From the NCBI GenBank assembly GCA_016703895.1, contig JADJBE010000004.1, forward strand, positions 227,772-291,771: a DNA stretch of 64,000 nt, written 5' to 3'. This DNA comes from Pseudomonadota bacterium (lineage in GTDB: Bacteria > Pseudomonadota > Gammaproteobacteria > Steroidobacterales > Steroidobacteraceae). The notes under the pieces were generated by a model. The model saw only the letters and a program-made list of their open reading frames with translations. It was not told the origin of the DNA and searched no databases. This document shows positions 31,155-39,413 of the stretch, piece by piece. How positions within the stretch are numbered: position 1 is the stretch's first letter; every line of letters starts with the position of its first letter. A program made the translations under genes and the position numbers.

Positions 31155-31473
31155 GATTTAATTCCTCCACACCAGTAATTCCCGCGCCTTGCGCGGATGT
31201 ATCTTCAATACTGAGAAGCCTATTCGGACCTTGTGTAGCCATTGACAAGCGATTGCCAAGAAATCGTGGAGTTTTGCTCGGCTCCGGCGACGCCCGAAAC
31301 CTTGACAGTCTCTGCACACTTTCTACCCACCCACTGTGCACTCGGTGTGTAACGTCTGTTTGTGAGGCGGTCGAGGCAGCTTGAATCGCAAGAACTACTC
31401 CCCCGGTTCTCCCGATCCCCCCCCAAGCTGCTTCGGCGCCTCGATTTCACGATGCCTCAACAGGAGAAGTCTG

Positions 31474-31887
31474 ATGACCACAACAACTCGATACATTCTG
31501 CCCGTCGTGGCAATCGCCATTATTTCCGGTGCGTTCGTCGCGTCAGCTGTCGCGCACCCCGGAGACCGCCTTGCTGAACAGCTCGGATTGAGTGAAGCGC
31601 AGCAACAGAGTCTGGCGTCACTGCGTGCTGAGTACGCGCCTCGCAGAGAGGTCGCACAGGCGCAACGTGAGCAAGTGCTCGCGTTAGTAGAAAGCGGCGA
31701 CGTTGACGGGGCGGCAGCGCTAGCGGCCGACCAGGCACGCGACCATGTCTATCAGCGAGCAGAGATGCAGCGGCTGATGGCCGAAAGCCTTACGCCTGAG
31801 CAGCTCGAGAAAATGGAAGAAATTCGTTCGAGTCGACCCGATCGTAAACACAAGGGCGGACCCGGTGGGCGACGCCACACGCAGTGA
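31474..31887 (+). CDS. Spy/CpxP-like periplasmic protein
   Basis: From ATG 31474, with AGGAG upstream. Signal peptide (YILPVVAIAIISGAFVASAV-A-HPGD), then an all-helical mature protein with LGLSEAQQQSLASLRAEYAP and MAESLTPEQLEKMEEI, two LTxxQ-like motifs as in Spy and CpxP. These are dimeric periplasmic chaperones or stress sensors induced by the Bae and Cpx systems; relatives also bind metal ions. The C-terminus is short, basic and Gly/His-rich (RKHKGGPGGRRH). Confidence 0.75.
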   Translation: MTTTTRYILPVVAIAIISGAFVASAVAHPGDRLAEQLGLSEAQQQSLASLRAEYAPRREVAQAQREQVLALVESGDVDGAAALAADQARDHVYQRAEMQRLMAESLTPEQLEKMEEIRSSRPDRKHKGGPGGRRHTQ

Positions 31888-31919
31888 AAAACCGATTGCA
31901 CTTGAATAGAGGATTCACC

Positions 31920-32195
31920 ATGAAGAATTTCGGAAGAAGAACGACTGTGCTTAGCTTGGTCCCCGTGCTGTTGATGTTTACCGCTGAGGCCGGCGCACAG
32001 AACCGTGAACGCCCATCGTTTGCAGACATCGATGCGAACGACGACGGCAAGCTATCTCTGGAAGAGTTTTCCAAGATGGGTAGCCGACGCGGAACGCCCG
32101 AGGAAATGTTCGAGCGTCTCGACACCAACGGTGACGGCTACATTACCGAGGATGAGTTTGAGTCTCGGCAACGTGGTGGTCGTCGTGGCGCGTAA
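31920..32195 (+). CDS. Exported EF-hand protein
   Basis: Signal peptide up to AGAQ, then two canonical EF-hand calcium loops: DANDDGKLSLEE and DTNGDGYITEDE, separated by about 30 residues; the C-terminus is Arg/Gly-rich. Exported two-EF-hand proteins bind Ca and are common next to Spy-like genes in heavy-metal or envelope-stress clusters. It starts 32 bp after the Spy-like stop, so the two are likely co-transcribed. Confidence 0.85.
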   Translation: MKNFGRRTTVLSLVPVLLMFTAEAGAQNRERPSFADIDANDDGKLSLEEFSKMGSRRGTPEEMFERLDTNGDGYITEDEFESRQRGGRRGA

Positions 32196-32199
32196 AGCA

Positions 32200-32683
32200 G
32201 CAGCGTTGTCGTTTTGTGCAGAGGTCTCCACACGATCCATTTTCTTCACCGCATGGACGGCTGCGGCGTTGTTCGGGCGTGGCCTCCACTTGTGGGCGAC
32301 TGACGATGATGATGACGACGAACAGCCAAGACGCACGTCTACGCGTGCCCTGGATTTGAAGGCGCTTCAGGCGAGCGACAAAGCGGCTCGCGTTGACAGA
32401 GACTCAACAGGTCGCGGTTGACCAGGTTGTGAGCCAAATACAGCCACTGATTGTCCAGCTGCGGTTGGAGCTTAAGGAGAAGCAGCAAGCCTTAGTTGCG
32501 CTACAGCCAGGCGATAACGGTTTTCTCAACGAGACCGGTCGCATCAGCAATGACATCGGCACCCTGGCGACACAACTCGCGCTCACGTCGAACAAGTTAA
32601 AGACAGATATCTACGGAATTTTGAGCAAGGGTCAGCAGACCGTGCTGGGTGATCTACAAACGGCCTTTGAAATGGTCGAGTGA
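32200..32683 (+). pseudogene. Second Spy-like periplasmic protein, N-terminus unresolved
   Basis: One frame gives FFTAWTAAALFGRGLHLWAT (export-like), an acidic run of six Asp and LDLKALQASDKAAR; another, from 32363, gives LALTETQQVAVDQVVSQIQP and LLE-type helices to a stop at 32683. Joined by an indel near 32390 they form a Spy/CpxP-like protein with the LTxxQ motif LTETQQ. I cannot fix the start codon. It is the third gene in the row of small exported proteins. Confidence 0.5.
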
Positions 32684-32693
32684 ACGGAGAAAC

Positions 32694-33425
32694 ATGATGA
32701 CCTCAATCAAACCATTCCGCACTCGTACAACGGTGGTTTCATTGTTCCTATCGATCTATTTCATGACGGGATGCGCATCCACGAAGGTATCGGATATTCC
32801 ACCATCAGATGTTGATCTGTCCGGGACCTGGGCGCTCAACCAACAGTTGAGTGCAGATACCCAGGGTGCGATCGACTATGCCATGCCGGAGGCTCGTGGG
32901 GCACGCGGTAACTCCCGCGGAAGCGGCGGGATGCGGGGCGGCAACGGTGGTGGTATGCGCGGTGGTATGGGTGGCGGCGGAGCGGACGGTGGTGGTCGGC
33001 GCGGCAGCAAGCGCTCAGGAGCCAATGCCCGGCAGACTGCCGAACCTCGCGAAAGACTAGACGTGCTCGTTGCCGAGCTCTCACCCTCAACGGATCAAAT
33101 CGTCATCGAACAGTCGGCGACGGAGCTAATCGTTGATTATGGAACTCAACGGCAGTACCGGCACTTATTCGGCGAGGGACTCGCGGTGTCGGTTGCCGGC
33201 TACGAAGGTGAACGCCTCTCCGGTTGGCAGGAACACGAGTACGTTGTTGAGACCAAAACCGAGAATGGATCCACGGTAAGCGAACGCTTCAGTGTGTCGC
33301 CCGATGGTAGTCAGCTGCGAATCACTTTAACGCTTGAATCCGAACGGCTTGCCGACCCAATCAACGTCACCCGCGTCTATGACAGGACTTTGGCCTTAGC
33401 GGTACCTCCCGCATCGACGCAATAA
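32694..33425 (+). CDS. Gly-rich lipoprotein of unknown function
   Basis: The signal ends in a lipobox (YFMTGCAST), so the protein is probably membrane-anchored. A Gly/Arg-rich low-complexity stretch (about residues 75-120, GGMRGGNGGG repeats) follows VDLSGTWALNQQLSADT, then a beta-rich domain (EQSATELIVDYGTQRQYRHL, SERFSVSPDGSQLRITLTLE). VDLSGTW...L is typical of small periplasmic domains of unknown role. ATGATG at 32694 with CGGAG upstream gives the start. It is the last clear gene of the cluster of exported proteins. Confidence 0.75.
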   Translation: MMTSIKPFRTRTTVVSLFLSIYFMTGCASTKVSDIPPSDVDLSGTWALNQQLSADTQGAIDYAMPEARGARGNSRGSGGMRGGNGGGMRGGMGGGGADGGGRRGSKRSGANARQTAEPRERLDVLVAELSPSTDQIVIEQSATELIVDYGTQRQYRHLFGEGLAVSVAGYEGERLSGWQEHEYVVETKTENGSTVSERFSVSPDGSQLRITLTLESERLADPINVTRVYDRTLALAVPPASTQ

Positions 33426-33455
33426 CAATCACGATACACCCCAAGGACCAGCACG

Positions 33456-33554
33456 ATGAAATCAACAACCACGGCAACCCCGTCACTTTATGAGAATATC
33501 AAGTCGCGCTTTGGCCTGGATGACGGCCAATCAATCATCAATATCCTGGTTTGA
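33456..33554 (+). CDS. Short truncated frame at a junction
   Basis: ATG at 33456 preceded by AAGGACC reads MKSTTTATPSLYENIKSRFG, then LDDGQSIINILV-stop. The 32 residues look like a natural N-terminus, but the frame stops where the sequence changes to the very GC-rich exporter block, so it is probably the 5' end of a gene cut at about 33554. Confidence 0.4.
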   Translation: MKSTTTATPSLYENIKSRFGLDDGQSIINILV

Positions 33555-33577
33555 CTGACGGACCCGTTTTCAGTGGC

Positions 33578-33609
33578 GGGCCCAGGTGCCTGCGGGCCCA
33601 GGTGCCTGC
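33578..33609 (+). repeat. Perfect 16-bp tandem repeat
   Basis: GGGCCCAGGTGCCTGC occurs twice head to tail just ahead of the exporter operon, at the border of the region with different codon style. It may mark the junction of the transferred block. Confidence 0.85.
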
Positions 33610-33646
33610 CGACACTGGGCTGGGCTTCTATCACGGAGTAGCAGTG

Positions 33647-35080
33647 ATGCAGAACAATCCATGCGGAAACATCCGCGCAGGGAGTCTCGCCTGCATATAT
33701 GCCCTGGCGGCCAGCGCGCTGCTGGGTGCCTGTGCCACTGTGCAGCCGCCGGTTGCCGCCCCGTCAGCCCTGTCGGTGCCGTCCACATGGTCGACAATGG
33801 CAGCGGCCGTGCCGGTGCAGCCAGCAACATCGCTGGCCCACTGGTGGCAACGCTTTGACAACCCCTTGCTGACGGCCTTGATCACCCAGGCCTTGCAGGC
33901 CAATACCAGCGTGCACAGCGCACAAGCTGCCTTGGCCCAGGCGCGTGCGCAGCAGGATGTGCAACAGGCCGGCCTGGCCCCGACCGTGGTGGCCTCGACA
34001 TCAGCGCAACGCAACCGGGTTGGCCGGCAGGATGCCAGCAACTTGTTCCAGGCCGGCTTTGACGCCAGCTGGGAGCCTGATGTGTTCGGCGGCCAGCGCA
34101 GCACCGTGGCCGCCAGCCGGGCCGATACCCTGGCCGCACAGACCAGCCTGGCCGATGTGCAGGTGTCCCTGGCGGCCGAGGTGGCAGTTAACCTGATCAC
34201 GCTGCGCGGCCTGCAAGCGCGACTGGCGATTGCCCAAAGCAACCTGGACACCCAGACGGAAACCCTGCAGATCACGCGCTGGCGCACCCAGGCCGGTTTG
34301 ACCTCGTCGCTCGACCTGGAGCAGGCGGTTGCCGCCAGCGAGCAAACGGCGGCGCTGCTGCCGGCCCTGCAAACCAGCATTGACCAGAACCTCCACGCCC
34401 TGGCTGTGCTGACCGGCCAGGCGCCCGGCGCACTGCAGGCGTCGCTGGCCCCAGCCCAGCCCATTCCCCAGGCCCCAGCCGACCTGGCACTGGCCTTCCC
34501 GGCCGAGACCTTGCGCCAACGCGCCGACGTGCGCAGCGCCGAGCACCGCGTCAGCGCGGCGCTGGCGCGCGTGTCGGCAGCAGACGCTGCGCGATATCCC
34601 AGCTTTGGCCTCAGCGGGTCGCTGGGCCTGTCGGCGCTGACACTTGGCACACTGACGGACGGCGCCTCGGTGCTGAAGAGCTTGTTGGCGAGTGTGTCGG
34701 TGCCGGTGCTGGACGGTGGCGCGAGGCGCGCCCAGGTGCGGGTGCAACGAGCCGTGCTGGACCAGGCCCACAGCAGCTACCAGGCCACGGTATTGGGCGC
34801 GCTGCAAGAGGTGGAAGACGCGCTGGTGGCGTTGCGCGGCGACCGCGACCGCCTGGCACGGCTGCAGGCCGCTGCCGAGGCGGCCAGCAACGCTGAGCTG
34901 CTGGCCCGCCAGCGCTACACCAGCGGCCTGATCGACTTCAGCGCCGTGCTCGATACGCAGCGCACCCTGCTGGCCACACAAGACGGCGTCGCCAGCGCTG
35001 AGGCCGATGTGGTCAGCGACCATGTGCGTCTCTACAAGGCCCTGGGTGGTGGCTGGGTGCCCGATACCGAGCCGGCATGA
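33647..35080 (+). CDS. Outer-membrane efflux lipoprotein, TolC/OprM (NodT) family
   Basis: From ATG 33647 (GGAG 8 nt upstream). Lipobox ALLGACATV, then two copies of the efflux-protein repeat: WWQRFDNPLLTALITQALQA near the start and the second half from LRQRADVRSAEHRVSAALAR, including AADAARYPSFGLSGSLG and FDASWEPDVFG. It forms the outer-membrane channel of a tripartite pump. Its stop overlaps the adaptor start by ATGA. Intact, 477 residues, extremely GC-rich third codon positions. Confidence 0.9.
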   Translation: MQNNPCGNIRAGSLACIYALAASALLGACATVQPPVAAPSALSVPSTWSTMAAAVPVQPATSLAHWWQRFDNPLLTALITQALQANTSVHSAQAALAQARAQQDVQQAGLAPTVVASTSAQRNRVGRQDASNLFQAGFDASWEPDVFGGQRSTVAASRADTLAAQTSLADVQVSLAAEVAVNLITLRGLQARLAIAQSNLDTQTETLQITRWRTQAGLTSSLDLEQAVAASEQTAALLPALQTSIDQNLHALAVLTGQAPGALQASLAPAQPIPQAPADLALAFPAETLRQRADVRSAEHRVSAALARVSAADAARYPSFGLSGSLGLSALTLGTLTDGASVLKSLLASVSVPVLDGGARRAQVRVQRAVLDQAHSSYQATVLGALQEVEDALVALRGDRDRLARLQAAAEAASNAELLARQRYTSGLIDFSAVLDTQRTLLATQDGVASAEADVVSDHVRLYKALGGGWVPDTEPA

Positions 35081-36408
35081 ACTCCACCCCCTCACCCACA
35101 ACACCCTCGCCGTCGCCTGGCGCGTCGCCGGCCACCCTGCAGGCGCTGCTGGGTGACGAGCGCCCGCCGCGCTGGTGGCAGCACCAGTCACTGTGGATCG
35201 CCGTGGCTGTGCTGCTGTTGCTGGCCGCGGGTCTCTATTATTGGTGGGAGACAAGCACCCGCAGCGACGCGCCAGCCTACGTGACCACACCGCTAAGCAA
35301 GGGCAACTTGACGCTGACCGTGTCGGCCAACGGCACGCTGCAGCCCACACGCTCGGTCAACATCGGCAGCGAATTGTCGGGCACGGTCACCCAGGTGCTG
35401 GTGGACGTCAACGACCAGGTCAAGTCCGGCCAGGTGCTGATGACCCTGGACACCTCCAAGTTCAGTGACCAGGTCACGCGCTCACGCGCCTCGCTGGCCG
35501 CCGCCCAGGCCGCGCAGGCCCAGGCTGCAGCCACCGCCACCGAGTCCCGGGCCACGCTGGCCCGCTATGAAGAAGTGGCCCGGCTGTCCGGCGGCAAGGT
35601 GCCCTCCGCCACCGAACTCGACAGCGGCCGCGCCGCGCTGGCCCGCGCGGTGGCCGCCCTGGACAGCGCAAAAGCCAACGTGACGGTGGCGCAGGCCACG
35701 CTGTCCACCGACGAGACCAACCTGTCCAAGGCTTCGATCCGCTCGCCGATTGACGGCGTGGTGCTGAGCCGCTCGGTTGAACCTGGCAATGCCGTGGCAG
35801 CGTCGCTGCAGGCCGTCACCCTGTTCGCGCTGGCCGAGAACCTGGCCCAGTTGCAACTCGACGCCAGCGTGGACGAAGCCGATGTGGGCGCCGTGAAGGT
35901 CGGTCAGCAGGCCAGTTTCACCGTCAGCGCCTATCCCGCGCGCCGCTTCCCCGCCACTATCCGCCGCGTCGCTTTTGGCTCAACCACCACCAACAATGTG
36001 GTGACCTATGTGACCACGCTGGACGTCAACAACGCCGACCTCAGCCTGCGCCCTGGCATGACGGCCGTAGCCACCATCGTCGCCACCCAGCGCGAGAATG
36101 TGCTGCTGGTACCCAACACGGCGCTGCGCTTCGCGCCCACCGCTGCCGCCTCGACCGCCGTTTCATCCAGCAGCAGCAGCATAGTCTCCAAAATGATGCC
36201 GCGCCCGCCGAGCGGCAATGCCAAGAAAGTCAGCAGCGAGACCCAGGCCCAGGGCGTACGCCAGATCTGGGTACTGCAGGGCGACCAGGCCGTGGCCCTG
36301 TCCGTCACCGCCGGCATCAGCGACGGCCGCTCTACCGAGGTCAGCGGTGAGGGCCTGAGCGAAGGCATGGCGGTGATCACCGACCAGCGCAGCGGCGCGG
36401 CACCATGA
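35077..36408 (+). CDS. macA: MacA-type periplasmic adaptor
   Basis: An N-terminal membrane helix (SLWIAVAVLLLLAAGLYYW), then the barrel-sandwich halves SANGTLQPTRSVNIGSELSG and SIRSPIDGVVLSRSVEPGNA flanking a coiled coil, then the beta-barrel (TFTVSAYPARRFPATIRRVA) and the membrane-proximal end VLLVPNTALRFAP. A Ser-rich insert follows (SSSSSIVSKM). All four genes of the block overlap by 4-11 bp, so they form one operon. It links the outer-membrane channel to the MacB pump; typical cargo are macrolides, peptides or lipids, which cannot be told from sequence. Confidence 0.9.
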   Translation: MNSTPSPTTPSPSPGASPATLQALLGDERPPRWWQHQSLWIAVAVLLLLAAGLYYWWETSTRSDAPAYVTTPLSKGNLTLTVSANGTLQPTRSVNIGSELSGTVTQVLVDVNDQVKSGQVLMTLDTSKFSDQVTRSRASLAAAQAAQAQAAATATESRATLARYEEVARLSGGKVPSATELDSGRAALARAVAALDSAKANVTVAQATLSTDETNLSKASIRSPIDGVVLSRSVEPGNAVAASLQAVTLFALAENLAQLQLDASVDEADVGAVKVGQQASFTVSAYPARRFPATIRRVAFGSTTTNNVVTYVTTLDVNNADLSLRPGMTAVATIVATQRENVLLVPNTALRFAPTAAASTAVSSSSSSIVSKMMPRPPSGNAKKVSSETQAQGVRQIWVLQGDQAVALSVTAGISDGRSTEVSGEGLSEGMAVITDQRSGAAP

Positions 36409-37199
36409 CGGCCGCGCCCGGCCCGCAAGCCGGCGGCGCGGCGGCCAGCGCCACACCGCTGATCCGCCTGCGCGGCATCACCAAGGTTTATGGCAGTGGC
36501 AGCACCGCCTTCCAGGCCCTCAAGGGTGTGGACCTGGACATTGAACAAGGCGACTTCGTGGCCATCATGGGCCCCAGCGGCTCCGGCAAGTCGACCGCCA
36601 TGAACACCCTGGGTTGCCTAGACACGCCCACGGCGGGCAAGTATTTTTTCCAGGGCGTACGGGTTGACTCACTGACACGCGACGAGCGTGCGCGCCTGCG
36701 CCGGCGCTACCTGGGTTTTGTCTTCCAGGGCTACAACCTGCTGGCGCGCACCTCGGCGCAGGAAAACGTGGAGCTGCCGCTGGTCTACCGCGGCGAACCC
36801 GCCGCCAGGCGGCACGCCATGGCCGCGCAAGCGCTGGACGCCGTCGGCCTGAAAGGCTGGGGCCACCACACGCCGGGTGAACTGTCAGGTGGCCAACAAC
36901 AGCGGGTGGCCATTGCACGCGCCATCGTCACCGCGCCGGCCGTGCTGCTGGCCGACGAGCCCACCGGCAACCTGGACACCGCCCGCAGCAAGGAAATCAT
37001 GGAGCTGCTGTGGCACCTCAACGCCGACCAGGGCATCACCGTGCTGATGGTCACCCACGAGGCCGAGATGGCGACCTACGCCAAGCGCATCGTGCATTTT
37101 GTTGACGGCGTCGTGACCAGCGACCAACGCAACCCCCACCCCGCCGGCCTGCACGGGGCAACGGCCGGCCGGCCTGCGGAGGCTGCCCATGTGGATTAA
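36405..37199 (+). CDS. MacB-type ABC ATPase (separate subunit)
   Basis: 264 residues: Walker A GPSGSGKSTAM, Q-loop region FVFQGYNLLARTSAQENVEL, signature LSGGQQQRVAIA, Walker B LLADEPTGNLD and the H loop VTHEAEMATYA. All catalytic residues are intact. In E. coli MacB, ATPase and permease are one chain; here they are separate genes. A C-terminal tail of about 25 residues is Pro/Ala-rich. It overlaps the permease gene by 11 bp. Confidence 0.93.
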   Translation: MTAAPGPQAGGAAASATPLIRLRGITKVYGSGSTAFQALKGVDLDIEQGDFVAIMGPSGSGKSTAMNTLGCLDTPTAGKYFFQGVRVDSLTRDERARLRRRYLGFVFQGYNLLARTSAQENVELPLVYRGEPAARRHAMAAQALDAVGLKGWGHHTPGELSGGQQQRVAIARAIVTAPAVLLADEPTGNLDTARSKEIMELLWHLNADQGITVLMVTHEAEMATYAKRIVHFVDGVVTSDQRNPHPAGLHGATAGRPAEAAHVD

Positions 37200-38397
37200 C
37201 ACCCTGCTGCTGGCGCTGCGCTCGATACGGCGCAACCTGATGCGCTCCTTCCTGACCATCCTGGGCATCGTGATCGGCGTCAGCGCGGTGATTACCATGG
37301 TCACCGTAGGCAACGGCGCCACGCAGGCAGTACAAAGCCAGATCTCCGGCCTGGGCACCAACCTCTTGCAGGTGCGGCCCGGCCAGCGCATGGGCCCGGG
37401 CAGCGGCGGCTCCAGCGCGCCGGCCTTCAAGGATACCGACGCCGAGGCCATCGCCAGCCAGATCGGCGGCGTTACCGCCGCCGCGCCCGAAGCCCGCGCC
37501 GCCGGCACCCTGGTGGCCAACGGTCGCAACTGGTCCAGCGTCATTACCGGCAGCACCAACGACTGGCTGACCATTGGCAACTGGACCCTGGCCAGTGGCC
37601 GACTGTTCACCGCTGGCGAGTTGCGCGCGGGCGCGGCCGTGTGCCTGATCGGCGAAACCGTGCGGCGCGAGCTGTATGGCAACAGCCCGGCGCTGGGCGA
37701 GCAGCTGCGCGTCCAGCAGATTTCCTGCGAAGTAGTGGGCATTCTGGCGTCCAAGGGTCAGGGCGCCTTTGGCAACGACCAGGATGACCTGGTCTTCATG
37801 CCGCTGAAGACACTGCAGCGGCGCATCACCGGCAATACCCAGGTCGATACGCTGCTGGTGTCGATGGCCGAAGGCAGCGACACGACCCGCGTGAAGGCCA
37901 GCATGACGCAGCTGCTGCGCGAGCTGCGCAAGCTGTCGAGCACCGACGAAAACAACTTCAACGTGCTGGACACCAAGCAGCTGGCCGACACCTTGTCCGG
38001 AACCACCGAGACCATGACGATGTTGCTCGGTGCGGTGGCGGCGGTGAGCTTGCTCGTGGGCGGCATCGGCATCATGAACATCATGCTGGTCAGCGTCACC
38101 GAACGCACCCGCGAGATCGGCCTGCGCCTGGCCATTGGCGCGCTGGAGCGCGAGGTGCTGCTGCAGTTCCTGATCGAAGCCGTGGTGCTGGCCGCGCTGG
38201 GCGGCCTGATCGGCATCGTGCTGGCCACCGCCGCATCGCTGGGCCTGTCAGCGATGATGGGCGTGCCCTATGTGTTCAATACCGGCGTGAACCTGCTGTC
38301 CTTCCTGTTCTCCGCCGGCATCGGCGTGCTGTTCGGCTACTTCCCGGCACGCCGGGCGGCGCGGCTGGATCCGATTGAGGCGCTGCGCCACGAATGA
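37189..38397 (+). CDS. MacB-type permease
   Basis: 402 residues with the MacB/FtsX layout: one N-terminal helix (SFLTILGIVIGVSAVITMVT), a large periplasmic domain, then three helices (AVAAVSLLVGGIGIMNIMLV, FLIEAVVLAALGGLIGIVLA, LLSFLFSAGIGVLFGYFPA), and the family end ARRAARLDPIEALRHE. Mechanotransmission type ABC transporter working with the adaptor at 35077 and the channel at 33647. Intact. The region to 38495 then leads to an IS21 element. Confidence 0.93.
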   Translation: MWINTLLLALRSIRRNLMRSFLTILGIVIGVSAVITMVTVGNGATQAVQSQISGLGTNLLQVRPGQRMGPGSGGSSAPAFKDTDAEAIASQIGGVTAAAPEARAAGTLVANGRNWSSVITGSTNDWLTIGNWTLASGRLFTAGELRAGAAVCLIGETVRRELYGNSPALGEQLRVQQISCEVVGILASKGQGAFGNDQDDLVFMPLKTLQRRITGNTQVDTLLVSMAEGSDTTRVKASMTQLLRELRKLSSTDENNFNVLDTKQLADTLSGTTETMTMLLGAVAAVSLLVGGIGIMNIMLVSVTERTREIGLRLAIGALEREVLLQFLIEAVVLAALGGLIGIVLATAASLGLSAMMGVPYVFNTGVNLLSFLFSAGIGVLFGYFPARRAARLDPIEALRHE

Positions 38398-38619
38398 GCC
38401 CAGGCATGCCGAGCCGGCCTTCGGCGCGCCGTCCATCGAAGTCGGGCCACCCTTAGCTCTCCCCGCCCAACTGCCAAGGGCACACGGTGGCGAGATGCGT
38501 ATTTCAGGTAAGCCGGGCCAGCATTTCACGCCAAGGCGGGCCACTGTTTCACGCATGGTGGGCCGATGGGTTGAACGACTGCGAGACGATGTGGACTGTG
38601 TAACGATTTGATCCGCCGG

Positions 38620-39377
38620 TCAATGGCTGGCGGTGCGTGAACGGGTGGCGGTGCTCCTGGCTTTACGCATCGAGTCGCCCTTGAGGTTGATCTTGTAGGC
38701 GTTGTGCACGAGGCGATCGAGTATGGCATCGGCGACAGTACGATCACCGAGATAGGCATGCCATTGATCGAGCGGCAACTGGCTGGTGATGAGCGTGGAT
38801 GCGCGATCGTAACGGTCATCCAGGATCTCTAACAAGTCGCGCACGGTCTGATCTGACAGGGTGCAAGACCGAAGTCATCGAGCACGAGCAAGTCGGCACG
38901 GGCGAGCTGCTTGAACAGCGCCGAACGCTTCTGCATCGCGCTGTAGCGGGTGAGTTCATCGATGAGCCGCGGCAGGCGGAAGCATCGCACCGAGAAGTCG
39001 GCGCGACAGGCAGCGTGAGCGAGTGCGGCGGCGAGGTAGGACTTGCCGACGCCGGTGGGACCTGTGAGTAGCACGTTTAGATGCTGCTTGATCCAGGCGA
39101 GATCGGTAAGTTGGGCGAGCTGCGCGGGGTCGACTCCTCTGGCGGTGCGCGTGTCAAGATCCTCCAGACACGCAGACATCGGTAACTTGGCCCAGCGAAG
39201 GCGTTGGGCGAGTCGGTAGCTTGAGCGCTCGGTGAGCTCGTGCTGGATCATGAGTCCTAAGCGATCTTCGAACGAGCGTGCGGTTGTCTCGGTGCAACTG
39301 AGCTGTTGCTCAAGGGAGGCGGCCATGCCCTTGAGGCGTAGCTCGTGCAGTTGCTGGATCAGTGGTTCGGTTAACAT
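38620..39377 (-). pseudogene. istB: IstB helper ATPase of the IS21 element, one frameshift
   Basis: The N-terminal part has the AAA+ motifs: Walker A GPTGVGKSYLAAALAH, then LLVLDDFGLAP (Walker B). A one-base loss near 38858, just after FGLAP, ends the frame; the rest (VRDLLEILDDRYDRASTLIT, SQLPLDQWHAYLGD, DAILDRLVHNAYKINLKG) continues in another frame to 38620. IstB helps IstA choose targets; without the C-terminal part transposition would be impaired. Confidence 0.85.
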
Positions 39378-39413
39378 CTTCGGTTCTCCTTAGGAGTGGT
39401 TAGTCAATCTGGT

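Noticed and set aside
34001..35350. Minus-strand frame of 449 codons across the efflux channel gene
   Set aside because: It spans two overlapping plus-strand genes of known family and has no motif of its own.
38398..38495. GC-rich stretch after macB as a terminator
   Set aside because: Some inverted repeats exist, but no clear stem followed by a T run, so no terminator is called.
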